This document shows, in pieces, positions 23,700-37,200 of a DNA stretch of 64,000 bases. The position numbers and the translations under genes are program-made. The DNA lies in NCBI GenBank assembly GCA_963971285.1, contig OZ020249.1, forward strand, positions 4,216,001 to 4,280,000, written 5' to 3'. The notes beneath the pieces are model-generated. The model did not search any database. It saw nothing but the letters and a program-made list of their open reading frames with translations, and had not been told where the DNA came from. The DNA is from Astropecten irregularis (taxonomy: Eukaryota; Echinodermata; Asteroidea; Paxillosida; Astropectinidae). Numbering within the stretch: the stretch's first letter is position 1; each line of letters begins with the position of its first letter.

Positions 23700-25985
23700 A
23701 CCCCTGGCTATCAGGTCCGGACCTGGTGAAAACTGCCCGTTTGCTAACAGGTCCGTACCTGGTGAAAACTCCAACTTTTTAACCCGTGATGATCATGCCA
23801 AATATTTATATATTTCAATCGAGTCCAGTGTTAGATTAGATTTTTTGGTGTCGGGAAAAAAGAACTTATGCCGTTTCGGATTTCGCACCCGGGACCCCTG
23901 GCTATCAGGTCCGACCTGGTGAAAACTGCCCGTTCGCTATCAGGTCCGGACCTGGTGCAAAGTCCCACTTTTTTACCCGTGATGATAGTGCCAAATTTTT
24001 ATATATTTCAAGCAAGTCCGATGTCAGATTAGATTTTTTGGTGTCGGGAAAAAAAATTACGCCGTTTCAGGTTGCGCACCCGGGACCCCTGGCTATCAGG
24101 TCCGGACCTGGTGAAAACTGCCCGTTTGCTAACAGGTCCGGACCTGGTGAAAACTCCAACTTTTTTTACCCGTGATGATCATGCCAAATATTTATATATT
24201 TCAATCGAGTCCAGTGTTAGATTAGATTTTTTGGTGTCGGGAAAAAAAACTAATGCCGTTTCGGATTTCGCACCCGGGACCCCTGGCTATCAGGTCCGGA
24301 CCTGGTGAAAACTGCCCGTTTGCTAACAGGTCCGGACCTGGTGAAAACTCCAACTTTTTTTACCCGTGATGATCATGCCAAATATTTATATATTTCAATC
24401 GAGTCCAGTGTTAGATTAGATTTGTTGGTGTCGGGAAAAAAAATTATGCCGTTTTGGGTCTCGCACCCGGGACCCCTGGCTATCAGGTCCGGACCTGGTG
24501 AAAACTGCCCGTTTGCTATCAGGTCCGGACCTGGTGAAAAGTCCCACTTTTTGACCCGTGATGATCATGCCAAATTTTTATATATTTCAAGCAAGTCCGA
24601 TGTCAGATTAGATTTTTTGGTGTCGGGAAAAAAGATTACGCCGTTTCAGGTTGCGCACCCGGGACCCCTGGCTATCAGGTCCGGACCTGGTGAAAACTGC
24701 CCGTTTGCTAACAGGTCCGGACCTGGTGAAAACTCCAACTTTTTTTACCCGTGATGATCATGCAAAATATTTATATATTTCAATCGAGTCCAGTGTTAGA
24801 TTAGATTTTTTGGTGTCGGGAAAAAAAATTATGCCGTTAAGGGTCTCGCACCCGGGACCCCTGGCTATCAGGTCCGGACCTGGTGAAAACTGCCCGTTTG
24901 CTAACAGGTCCGTACCTGGTGAAAACTCCAACTTTTTAACCCGTGATGATCATGCCAAATATTTATATATTTCAATCGAGTCCAGTGTTAGATTAGATTT
25001 TTTGGTGTCGGGAAAAAAGAACTTATGCCGTTTCGGATTTCGCACCCGGGACCCCTGGCTATCAGGTCCGACCTGGTGAAAACTGCCCGTTCGCTATCAG
25101 GTCCGGACCTGGTGCAAAGTCCCACTTTTTTACCCGTGATGATAGTGCCAAATTTTTATATATTTCAAGCAAGTCCGATGTCAGATTAGATTTTTTGGTG
25201 TCGGGAAAAAAAATTACGCCGTTTCAGGTTGCGCACCCGGGACCCCTGGCTATCAGGTACGGACCTGGTGAAAACTGCCCGTTTGCTAACAGGTCCGGAC
25301 CTGGTGAAAACTCCAACTTTTTTTACCCGTGATGATCATGCCAAATATTTATATATTTCAATCGAGTCCAGTGTTAGATTAGATTTTTTGGTGTCGGGAA
25401 AAAAAACTAATGCCGTTTCGGATTTCGCACCCGGGACCCCTGGCTATCAGGTCCGGACCTGGTGAAAACTGCCCGTTTGCTAACAGGTCCGGACCTGGTG
25501 AAAACTCCAACTTTTTTTACCCGTGATGATCATGCCAAATATTTATATATTTCAATCGAGTCCAGTGTTAGATTAGATTTGTTGGTGTCGGGAAAAAAAA
25601 TTATGCCGTTTTGGGTCTCGCACCCGGGACCCCTGGCTATCAGGTCCGGACCTGGTGAAAACTGCCCGTTTGCTATCAGGTCCGGACCTGGTGAAAAGTC
25701 CCACTTTTTGACCCGTGATGATCATGCCAAATTTTTATATATTTCAAGCAAGTCCGATGTCAGATTAGATTTTTTGGTGTCGGGAAAAAAGATTACGCCG
25801 TTTCAGGTTGCGCACCCGGGACCCCTGGCTATCAGGTCCGGACCTGGTGAAAACTGCCCGTTTGCTAACAGGTCCGGACCTGGTGAAAACTCCAACTTTT
25901 TTTACCCGTGATGATCATGCAAAATATTTATATATTTCAATCGAGTCCAGTGTTAGATTAGATTTTTTGGTGTCGGGAAAAAAAA
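23700..25985. repeat. Second 1157-bp block pair
   Basis: The same six-monomer type seen at 15.6-17.9 kb occurs here twice at offset 1157, with GAACTTATGCC near 23861 and 25018. A private AGGTACGG change near 25257 marks the second copy. Confidence 0.7.
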
Positions 25986-28900
25986 CTAATGCCGTTTCGG
26001 ATTTCGCACCCGGGACCCCTGGCTATCAGGTCCGGACCTGGTGAAAACTGCCCGTTTGCTAACAGGTCCGGACCTGGTGAAAACTCCAACTTTTTTTACC
26101 CGTGATGATCATGCCAAATATTTATATATTTCAATCGAGTCCAGTGTTAGATTAGAATTTTTGGTGTCGGGAAAAAAAATTATGCCGTTTTGGGTCTCGC
26201 ACCCGGGACCCCTGGCTATCAGGTCCGGACCTGGTGAAAACTGCCCGTTTGCTAACAGGTCCGGACCTGGTGAAAACTCCAACTTTTTTACCCGTGATGA
26301 TAGTGTCAAATTTTTATATATTTCAAGCGAGTCCAATGTCAGATAAGATTTATTGGTGTCGGGAAAAAAAATTATGCCGTTTCGGGTCTCGCACCCGGGA
26401 CCCCTGGCTATCAGGTCCGGACCTGGTGAAAACTGCCAGCTGGCTAACAGGTCCGGACCTGGTGAAAAGTCCCACTTTTTTACCCGTGATGATAGTGCCA
26501 AATTTTTATATATTTCAAGGGAGTCTGATGTGAGATTAGATTTTTTGGTGTCGGGAAAAAAAATTATGCCGTTAAGGGTCTCGCACCCGGGACCCCTGGC
26601 TATCAGGTCCGGACCTGATGAAAACTGCCCGTTTGCTAACAGGTCCGTACCTGGTGAAAACTCCAACTTTTTAACCCGTGATGATCATGCCAAATATTTA
26701 TATATTTCAATCGAGTCCAGTGTTAGATTAGATTTTTTGGTGTAGGGAAAAAAATTATGCCGTTTCGGGTCTCGCACCCGGGACCCCTGGCTATCAGGTC
26801 CGGACCTGGTGAAAACTGCCCGTTTGCTAACAGGTCCGGACCTGGTGAAAACTCCAACTTTTTTACCCGTGATGATAGTGCCAAATTTTTATATATTTCA
26901 AGCGAGTCCAATGTCAGATAAGATTTATTGGTGTCGGGAAAAAAAATTATGCCGTTTCGGGTCTCGCACCCGGGACCCCTGGCTATCAGGTCCGGACCTG
27001 GTGAAAACTGCCCGTTCGCTATCAGGTCCGGACCTGGTGAAAACTCCCACTTTTTTACCCGTGATGATAGTGCCAAATTTTTATATATTTCAAGCGAGTC
27101 TGATGTGAGATTAGATTTTTTGGTGTCGGGAAAAAAAATTATGCCGTTTCGGGTCTCGCACCCGGGACCCCTGGCTATCAGGTCCGGACCTGGTGAAAAC
27201 TGCCAGCTGGCTAACAGGTCCGGACCTGGTGAAAAGTCCCACTTTTTTACCCGTGATGATAGTGCCAAATTTTTATATATTTCAAGGGAGTCTGATGTGA
27301 GATTAGATTTTTTGGTGTCAGGAAAAAAAATTATGCCGTTTCGGGTCTCGCACCCGGGACCCCTGGCTATCAGGTCCGGACCTGGTGAAAACTGTCCGTT
27401 CGCTATCAGGTCCGGACCTGGTGAAAAGTCCCACTTTTTGACCCGTGATGATCATGCCAAATTTTTATATATTTCAAGCAAGTCCGATGTCAGATTAGAT
27501 TTTTTGGTGTCGGGAAAAAAAATTACGCCGTTTCAGGTTGCGCACCCGGGACCCCTGGCTATCAGGTCCGGACCTGGTGAAAACTGCCCGTTTGCTAACA
27601 GGTCCGGACCTGGTGAAAACTCCAACTTTTTTTACCCGTGATGATCATGCCAAATATTTATATATTTCAATCGAGTCCAGTGTTAGATTAGATTTTTTGG
27701 TGTCGGGAAAAAAAATTATGCCATTTCGGATTTCGCACCCGGGACCCCTGGCTATCAGGTCCGGACCTGGTGAAAACTGCCCGTTTGCTAACAGGTCCGG
27801 ACCTGGTGAAAACTCCAACTTTTTAACCCGTGATGATCATGCCAAATATTTATATATTTCAATCGAGTCCAGTGTTAGATTAGATTTTTTGGTGTCAGGA
27901 AAAAAAATTATGCCATTTCGGATTTCGCACCCGGGACCCCTGGCTATCAGGTCCGGACCTGGTGAAAACTGCCCGTTTGCTAACAGGTCCGGACCTGGTG
28001 AAAACTCCAACTTTTTTACCCGTGATGATAGTGCCAAATTTTTATATATTTCAAGCGAGTCTGATGTGAGATTAGATTTTTTGGTGTAGGGAAAAAAATT
28101 ATGCCGTTTCGGGTCTCGCACCCGGGACCCCTGGCTATCAGGTCCGGACCTGGTGAAAACTGCCCGTTTGCTAACAGGTCCGTACCTGGTGAAAACTCCA
28201 ACTTTTTAACCCGTGATGATCATGCCAAATATTTATATATTTCAATCGAGTCCAGTGTTAGATTAGATTTTTTGGTGTCGGGAAAAAAGAACTTATGCCG
28301 TTTCGGATTTCGCACCCGGGACCCCTGGCTATCAGGTCCGACCTGGTGAAAACTGCCCGTTCGCTATCAGGTCCGGACCTGGTGAAAACTCCAACTTTTT
28401 TTACCCGTGATGATCATGCCAAATATTTATATATTTCAATCGAGTCCAGTGTTAGATTAGATTTGTTGGTGTCGGGAAAAAAAATTATGCCGTTTTGGGT
28501 CTCGCACCCGGGACCCCTGGCTATCAGGTCCGGACCTGGTGAAAACTGCCCGTTTGCTATCAGGTCCGGACCTGGTGAAAAGTCCCACTTTTTGACCCGT
28601 GATGATCATGCCAAATTTTTATATATTTCAAGCAAGTCCGATGTCAGATTAGATTTTTTGGTGTCGGGAAAAAAGATTACGCCGTTTCAGGTTGCGCACC
28701 CGGGACCCCTGGCTATCAGGTCCGGACCTGGTGAAAACTGCCCGTTTGCTAACAGGTCCGGACCTGGTGAAAACTCCAACTTTTTTTACCCGTGATGATC
28801 ATGCAAAATATTTATATATTTCAATCGAGTCCAGTGTTAGATTAGATTTTTTGGTGTCGGGAAAAAAAACTAATGCCGTTTCGGATTTCGCACCCGGGAC

Positions 28901-31060
28901 CCCTGGCTATCAGGTCCGGACCTGGTGAAAACTGCCCGTTTGCTAACAGGTCCGGACCTGGTGAAAACTCCAACTTTTTTTACCCGTGATGATCATGCCA
29001 AATATTTATATATTTCAATCGAGTCCAGTGTTAGATTAGAATTTTTGGTGTCGGGAAAAAAAATTATGCCGTTTTGGGTCTCGCACCCGGGACCCCTGGC
29101 TATCAGGTCCGGACCTGGTGAAAACTGCCCGTTTGCTAACAGGTCCGGACCTGGTGAAAACTCCAACTTTTTTACCCGTGATGATAGTGTCAAATTTTTA
29201 TATATTTCAAGCGAGTCCAATGTCAGATAAGATTTATTGGTGTCGGGAAAAAAAATTATGCCGTTTCGGGTCTCGCACCCGGGACCCCTGGCTATCAGGT
29301 CCGGACCTGGTGAAAACTGCCAGCTGGCTAACAGGTCCGGACCTGGTGAAAAGTCCCACTTTTTTACCCGTGATGATAGTGCCAAATTTTTATATATTTC
29401 AAGGGAGTCTGATGTGAGATTAGATTTTTTGGTGTCAGGAAAAAAAATTATGCCGTTAAGGGTCTCGCACCCGGGACCCCTGGCTATCAGGTCCGGACCT
29501 GATGAAAACTGCCCGTTTGCTAACAGGTCCGTACCTGGTGAAAACTCCAACTTTTTAACCCGTGATGATCATGCCAAATATTTATATATTTCAATCGAGT
29601 CCAGTGTTAGATTAGATTTTTTGGTGTAGGGAAAAAAATTATGCCGTTTCGGGTCTCGCACCCGGGACCCCTGGCTATCAGGTCCGGACCTGGTGAAAAC
29701 TGCCCGTTTGCTAACAGGTCCGGACCTGGTGAAAACTCCAACTTTTTTACCCGTGATGATAGTGCCAAATTTTTATATATTTCAAGCGAGTCCAATGTCA
29801 GATAAGATTTATTGGTGTCGGGAAAAAAAATTATGCCGTTTCGGGTCTCGCACCCGGGACCCCTGGCTATCAGGTCCGGACCTGGTGAAAACTGCCCGTT
29901 CGCTATCAGGTCCGGACCTGGTGAAAACTCCCACTTTTTTACCCGTGATGATAGTGCCAAATTTTTATATATTTCAAGCGAGTCTGATGTGAGATTAGAT
30001 TTTTTGGTGTCGGGAAAAAAAATTATGCCGTTTCGGGTCTCGCACCCGGGACCCCTGGCTATCAGGTCCGGACCTGGTGAAAACTGCCAGCTGGCTAACA
30101 GGTCCGGACCTGGTGAAAAGTCCCACTTTTTTACCCGTGATGATAGTGCCAAATTTTTATATATTTCAAGGGAGTCTGATGTGAGATTAGATTTTTTGGT
30201 GTCAGGAAAAAAAATTATGCCGTTTCGGGTCTCGCACCCGGGACCCCTGGCTATCAGGTCCGGACCTGGTGAAAACTGTCCGTTCGCTATCAGGTCCGGA
30301 CCTGGTGAAAAGTCCCACTTTTTGACCCGTGATGATCATGCCAAATTTTTATATATTTCAAGCAAGTCCGATGTCAGATTAGATTTTTTGGTGTCGGGAA
30401 AAAAAATTACGCCGTTTCAGGTTGCGCACCCGGGACCCCTGGCTATCAGGTCCGGACCTGGTGAAAACTGCCCGTTTGCTAACAGGTCCGGACCTGGTGA
30501 AAACTCCAACTTTTTTTACCCGTGATGATCATGCCAAATATTTATATATTTCAATCGAGTCCAGTGTTAGATTAGATTTTTTGGTGTCGGGAAAAAAAAT
30601 TATGCCATTTCGGATTTCGCACCCGGGACCCCTGGCTATCAGGTCCGGACCTGGTGAAAACTGCCCGTTTGCTAACAGGTCCGGACCTGGTGAAAACTCC
30701 AACTTTTTAACCCGTGATGATCATGCCAAATATTTATATATTTCAATCGAGTCCAGTGTTAGATTAGATTTTTTGGTGTCAGGAAAAAAAATTATGCCAT
30801 TTCGGATTTCGCACCCGGGACCCCTGGCTATCAGGTCCGGACCTGGTGAAAACTGCCCGTTTGCTAACAGGTCCGGACCTGGTGAAAACTCCAACTTTTT
30901 TACCCGTGATGATAGTGCCAAATTTTTATATATTTCAAGCGAGTCTGATGTGAGATTAGATTTTTTGGTGTAGGGAAAAAAATTATGCCGTTTCGGGTCT
31001 CGCACCCGGGACCCCTGGCTATCAGGTCCGGACCTGGTGAAAACTGCCCGTTTGCTAACA
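25487..31060. repeat. 2884-bp tandem duplication (15 monomers)
   Basis: Copy 1 (about 25487-28370) and copy 2 (about 28371-31060) align at offset 2884, i.e. 15 monomers plus 4 bp. The left junction lies inside the palindrome-module region near 28371, where a one-base-short GTCCGACCTGG module is followed by the module of another monomer type. The copies also share 7506- and 7120-bp offsets with 18.3-23 kb, so this is one generation of a larger repeated family. Confidence 0.8.
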
Positions 31061-31289
31061 GGTCCGGACCTGGTGAAAACTCCAACTTTTTTACCCGTGA
31101 TGATAGTGCCAAATTTTTATATATTTCAAGCGAGTCCAATGTCAGATAAGATTTATTGGTGTCGGGAAAAAAAATTATGCCGTTTCGGGTCTCGCACCCG
31201 GGACCCCTGGCTATCAGGTCCGGACCTGGTGAAAACTGCCCGTTCGCTATCAGGTCCGGACCTGGTGAAAACTCCCACTTTTTTACCCG

Positions 31290-34200
31290 TGATGATAGTG
31301 CCAAATTTTTATATATTTCAAGCGAGTCTGATGTGAGATTAGATTTTTTGGTGTCGGGAAAAAAAATTATGCCGTTTTGGGTCTCGCACCCGGGACCCCT
31401 GGCTATCAGGTCCGGACCTGGTGAAAACTGCCCGTTTGCTAACAGGTCCGGACCTGGTGAAAACTCCAACTTTTTTTACCCGTGATGATCATGCCAAATA
31501 TTTATATATTTCAATCGAGTCCAGTGTTAGATTAGATTTGTTGGTGTCGGGAAAAAAAATTATGCCGTTTCGGATTTCGCACCCGGGACCCCTGGCTATC
31601 AGGTCCGGACCTGGTGAAAACTGCCCGTTTGCTATCAGGTCCGGACCTGGTGAAAAGTCCCACTTTTTGACCCGTGATGATCATGCCAAATTTTTATATA
31701 TTTCAAGCAAGTCTGATGTGAGATTAGATTTTTTGGTGTCGGGAAAAAAAATTATGCCGTTTCGGGTCTCGCACCCGGGACCCCTGGCTATCAGGTCCGG
31801 ACCTGGTGAAAACTGCCAGCTGGCTAACAGGTCCGGACCTGGTGAAAAGTCCCACTTTTTTACCCGTGATGATAGTGCCAAATTTTTATATATTTCAAGG
31901 GAGTCTGATGTGAGATTAGATTTTTTGGTGTCAGGAAAAAAAATTATGCCGTTTCGGGTCTCGCACCCGGGACCCCTGGCTATCAGGTCCGGACCTGGTG
32001 AAAACTGTCCGTTCGCTATCAGGTCCGGACCTGGTGAAAAGTCCCACTTTTTGACCCGTGATGATCATGCCAAATTTTTATATATTTCAAGCAAGTCCGA
32101 TGTCAGATTAGATTTTTTGGTGTCGGGAAAAAAAATTACGCCGTTTCAGGTTGCGCACCCGGGACCCCTGGCTATCAGGTCCGGACCTGGTGAAAACTGC
32201 CCGTTTGCTAACAGGTCCGGACCTGGTGAAAACTCCAACTTTTTTTACCCGTGATGATCATGCCAAATATTTATATATTTCAATCGAGTCCAGTGTTAGA
32301 TTAGATTTTTTGGTGTCGGGAAAAAAAATTATGCCATTTCGGATTTCGCACCCGGGACCCCTGGCTATCAGGTCCGGACCTGGTGAAAACTGCCCGTTTG
32401 CTAACAGGTCCGGACCTGGTGAAAACTCCAACTTTTTTTACCCGTGATGATCATGCCAAATATTTATATATTTCAATCGAGTCCAGTGTTAGATTAGATT
32501 TTTTGGTGTCAGGAAAAAAAATTATGCCATTTCGGATTTCGCACCCGGGACCCCTGGCTATCAGGTCCGGACCTGGTGAAAACTGCCCGTTTGCTAACAG
32601 GTCCGGACCTGGTGAAAACTCCAACTTTTTTACCCGTGATGATAGTGCCAAATTTTTATATATTTCAAGCGAGTCTGATGTGAGATTAGATTTTTTGGTG
32701 TAGGGAAAAAAATTATGCCGTTTCGGGTCTCGCACCCGGGACCCCTGGCTATCAGGTCCGGACCTGGTGAAAACTGCCCGTTTGCTAACAGGTCCGGACC
32801 TGGTGAAAACTCCAACTTTTTTACCCGTGATGATAGTGCCAAATTTTTATATATTTCAAGCGAGTCCAATGTCAGATAAGATTTATTGGTGTCGGGAAAA
32901 AAAATTATGCCGTTTCGGGTCTCGCACCCGGGACCCCTGGCTATCAGGTCCGGACCTGGTGAAAACTGCCCGTTCGCTATCAGGTCCGGACCTGGTGAAA
33001 ACTCCCACTTTTTTACCCGTGATGATAGTGCCAAATTTTTATATATTTCAAGCGAGTCTGATGTGAGATTAGATTTTTTGGTGTCGGGAAAAAAAAATAT
33101 GCCGTTTTGGGTCTCGCACCCGGGACCCCTGGCTATCAGGTCCGGACCTGGTGAAAACTGCCCGTTTGCTAACAGGTCCGGACCTGGTGAAAACTCCAAC
33201 TTTTTTTACCCGTGATGATCATGCCAAATTTTTATATATTTCAAGCAAGTCCGATGTCAGATTAGATTTTTTGGTGTCGGGAAAAAAAATTATGCCGTTT
33301 CGGGTCTCGCACCCGGGACCCCTGGCTATCAGGTCCGGACCTGGTGAAAACTGCCAGCTGGCTAACAGGTCCGGACCTGGTGAAAAGTCCCACTTTTTTA
33401 CCCGTGATGATAGTGCCAAATTTTTATATATTTCAAGGGAGTCTGATGTGAGATTAGATTTTTTGGTGTCAGGAAAAAAAATTATGCCGTTAAGGGTCTC
33501 GCACCCGGGACCCCTGGCTATCAGGTCCGGACCTGGTGAAAACTGCCCGTTTGCTAACAGGTCCGTACCTGGTGAAAACTCCAACTTTTTAACCCGTGAT
33601 GATCATGCCAAATATTTATATATTTCAATCGAGTCCAGTGTTAGATTAGATTTTTTGGTGTCAGGAAAAAAAATTATGCCATTTCGGATTTCGCACCCGG
33701 GACCCCTGGCTATCAGGTCCGGACCTGGTGAAAACTGCCCGTTTGCTAACAGGTCCGGACCTGGTGAAAACTCCAACTTTTTAACCCGTGATGATCATGC
33801 CAAATATTTATATATTTCAATCGAGTCCAGTGTTAGATTAGATTTTTTGGTGTCAGGAAAAAAAATTATGCCATTTCGGATTTCGCACCCGGGACCCCTG
33901 GCTATCAGGTCCGGACCTGGTGAAAACTGCCCGTTTGCTAACAGGTCCGGACCTGGTGAAAACTCCAACTTTTTTACCCGTGATGATAGTGCCAAATTTT
34001 TATATATTTCAAGCGAGTCTGATGTGAGATTAGATTTTTTGGTGTAGGGAAAAAAATTATGCCGTTTCGGGTCTCGCACCCGGGACCCCTGGCTATCAGG
34101 TCCGGACCTGGTGAAAACTGCCCGTTTGCTAACAGGTCCGGACCTGGTGAAAACTCCAACTTTTTTACCCGTGATGATAGTGCCAAATTTTTATATATTT

Positions 34201-37200
34201 CAAGCGAGTCCAATGTCAGATAAGATTTATTGGTGTCGGGAAAAAAAATTATGCCGTTTCGGGTCTCGCACCCGGGACCCCTGGCTATCAGGTCCGGACC
34301 TGGTGAAAACTGCCCGTTCGCTATCAGGTCCGGACCTGGTGAAAACTCCCACTTTTTTACCCGTGATGATAGTGCCAAATTTTTATATATTTCAAGCGAG
34401 TCTGATGTGAGATTAGATTTTTTGGTGTCGGGAAAAAAAATTATGCCGTTTCGGGTCTCGCACCCGGGACCCCTGGCTATCAGGTCCGGACCTGGTGAAA
34501 ACTGCCAGCTGGCTAACAGGTCCGGACCTGGTGAAAAGTCCCACTTTTTTACCCGTGATGATAGTGCCAAATTTTTATATATTTCAAGGGAGTCTGATGT
34601 GAGATTAGATTTTTTGGTGTCAGGAAAAAAAATTATGCCGTTTCGGGTCTCGCACCCGGGACCCCTGGCTATCAGGTCCGGACCTGGTGAAAACTGTCCG
34701 TTCGCTATCAGGTCCGGACCTGGTGAAAAGTCCCACTTTTTGACCCGTGATGATCATGCCAAATTTTTATATATTTCAAGCAAGTCCGATGTCAGATTAG
34801 ATTTTTTGGTGTCGGGAAAAAAAATTACGCCGTTTCAGGTTGCGCACCCGGGACCCCTGGCTATCAGGTCCGGACCTGGTGAAAACTGCCCGTTTGCTAA
34901 CAGGTCCGGACCTGGTGAAAACTCCAACTTTTTTACCCGTGATGATAGTGCCAAATTTTTATATATTTCAAGCGAGTCCAATGTCAGATAAGATTTATTG
35001 GTGTCGGGAAAAAAAATTATGCCGTTTCGGGTCTCGCACCCGGGACCCCTGGCTATCAGGTCCGGACCTGGTGAAAACTGCCCGTTCGCTATCAGGTCCG
35101 GACCTGGTGAAAACTCCCACTTTTTTACCCGTGATGATAGTGCCAAATTTTTATATATTTCAAGCGAGTCTGATGTGAGATTAGATTTTTTGGTGTCGGG
35201 AAAAAAAATTATGCCGTTTCGGGTCTCGCACCCGGGACCCCTGGCTATCAGGTCCGGACCTGGTGAAAACTGCCAGCTGGCTAACAGGTCCGGACCTGGT
35301 GAAAAGTCCCACTTTTTTACCCGTGATGATAGTGCCAAATTTTTATATATTTCAAGGGAGTCTGATGTGAGATTAGATTTTTTGGTGTCAGGAAAAAAAA
35401 TTATGCCGTTTCGGGTCTCGCACCCGGGACCCCTGGCTATCAGGTCCGGACCTGGTGAAAACTGTCCGTTCGCTATCAGGTCCGGACCTGGTGAAAAGTC
35501 CCACTTTTTGACCCGTGATGATCATGCCAAATTTTTATATATTTCAAGCAAGTCCGATGTCAGATTAGATTTTTTGGTGTCGGGAAAAAAAATTACGCCG
35601 TTTCAGGTTGCGCACCCGGGACCCCTGGCTATCAGGTCCGGACCTGGTGAAAACTGCCCGTTTGCTAACAGGTCCGGACCTGGTGAAAACTCCAACTTTT
35701 TTTACCCGTGATGATCATGCCAAATATTTATATATTTCAATCGAGTCCAGTGTTAGATTAGATTTTTTGGTGTCGGGAAAAAAAATTATGCCATTTCGGA
35801 TTTCGCACCCGGGACCCCTGGCTATCAGGTCCGGACCTGGTGAAAACTGCCCGTTTGCTAACAGGTCCGGACCTGGTGAAAACTCCAACTTTTTAACCCG
35901 TGATGATCATGCCAAATATTTATATATTTCAATCGAGTCCAGTGTTAGATTAGATTTTTTGGTGTCAGGAAAAAAAATTATGCCATTTCGGATTTCGCAC
36001 CCGGGACCCCTGGCTATCAGGTCCGGACCTGGTGAAAACTGCCCGTTTGCTAACAGGTCCGGACCTGGTGAAAACTCCAACTTTTTTACCCGTGATGATA
36101 GTGCCAAATTTTTATATATTTCAAGCGAGTCTGATGTGAGATTAGATTTTTTGGTGTAGGGAAAAAAATTATGCCGTTTCGGGTCTCGCACCCGGGACCC
36201 CTGGCTATCAGGTCCGGACCTGGTGAAAACTGCCCGTTTGCTAACAGGTCCGGACCTGGTGAAAACTCCAACTTTTTTACCCGTGATGATAGTGCCAAAT
36301 TTTTATATATTTCAAGCGAGTCTGATGTGAGATTAGATTTTTTGGTGTCGGGAAAAAAAATTATGCCGTTTTGGGTCTCGCACCCGGGACCCCTGGCTAT
36401 CAGGTCCGGACCTGGTGAAAACTGCCCGTTTGCTAACAGGTCCGGACCTGGTGAAAACTCCAACTTTTTTTACCCGTGATGATCATGCCAAATATTTATA
36501 TATTTCAATCGAGTCCAGTGTTAGATTAGATTTGTTGGTGTCGGGAAAAAAAATTATGCCGTTTCGGATTTCGCACCCGGGACCCCTGGCTATCAGGTCC
36601 GGACCTGGTGAAAACTGCCCGTTTGCTATCAGGTCCGGACCTGGTGAAAAGTCCCACTTTTTGACCCGTGATGATCATGCCAAATTTTTATATATTTCAA
36701 GCAAGTCTGATGTGAGATTAGATTTTTTGGTGTCGGGAAAAAAAATTATGCCGTTTCGGGTCTCGCACCCGGGACCCCTGGCTATCAGGTCCGGACCTGG
36801 TGAAAACTGCCAGCTGGCTAACAGGTCCGGACCTGGTGAAAAGTCCCACTTTTTTACCCGTGATGATAGTGCCAAATTTTTATATATTTCAAGGGAGTCT
36901 GATGTGAGATTAGATTTTTTGGTGTCAGGAAAAAAAATTATGCCGTTTCGGGTCTCGCACCCGGGACCCCTGGCTATCAGGTCCGGACCTGGTGAAAACT
37001 GTCCGTTCGCTATCAGGTCCGGACCTGGTGAAAAGTCCCACTTTTTGACCCGTGATGATCATGCCAAATTTTTATATATTTCAAGCAAGTCCGATGTCAG
37101 ATTAGATTTTTTGGTGTCGGGAAAAAAAATTACGCCGTTTCAGGTTGCGCACCCGGGACCCCTGGCTATCAGGTCCGGACCTGGTGAAAACTGCCCGTTT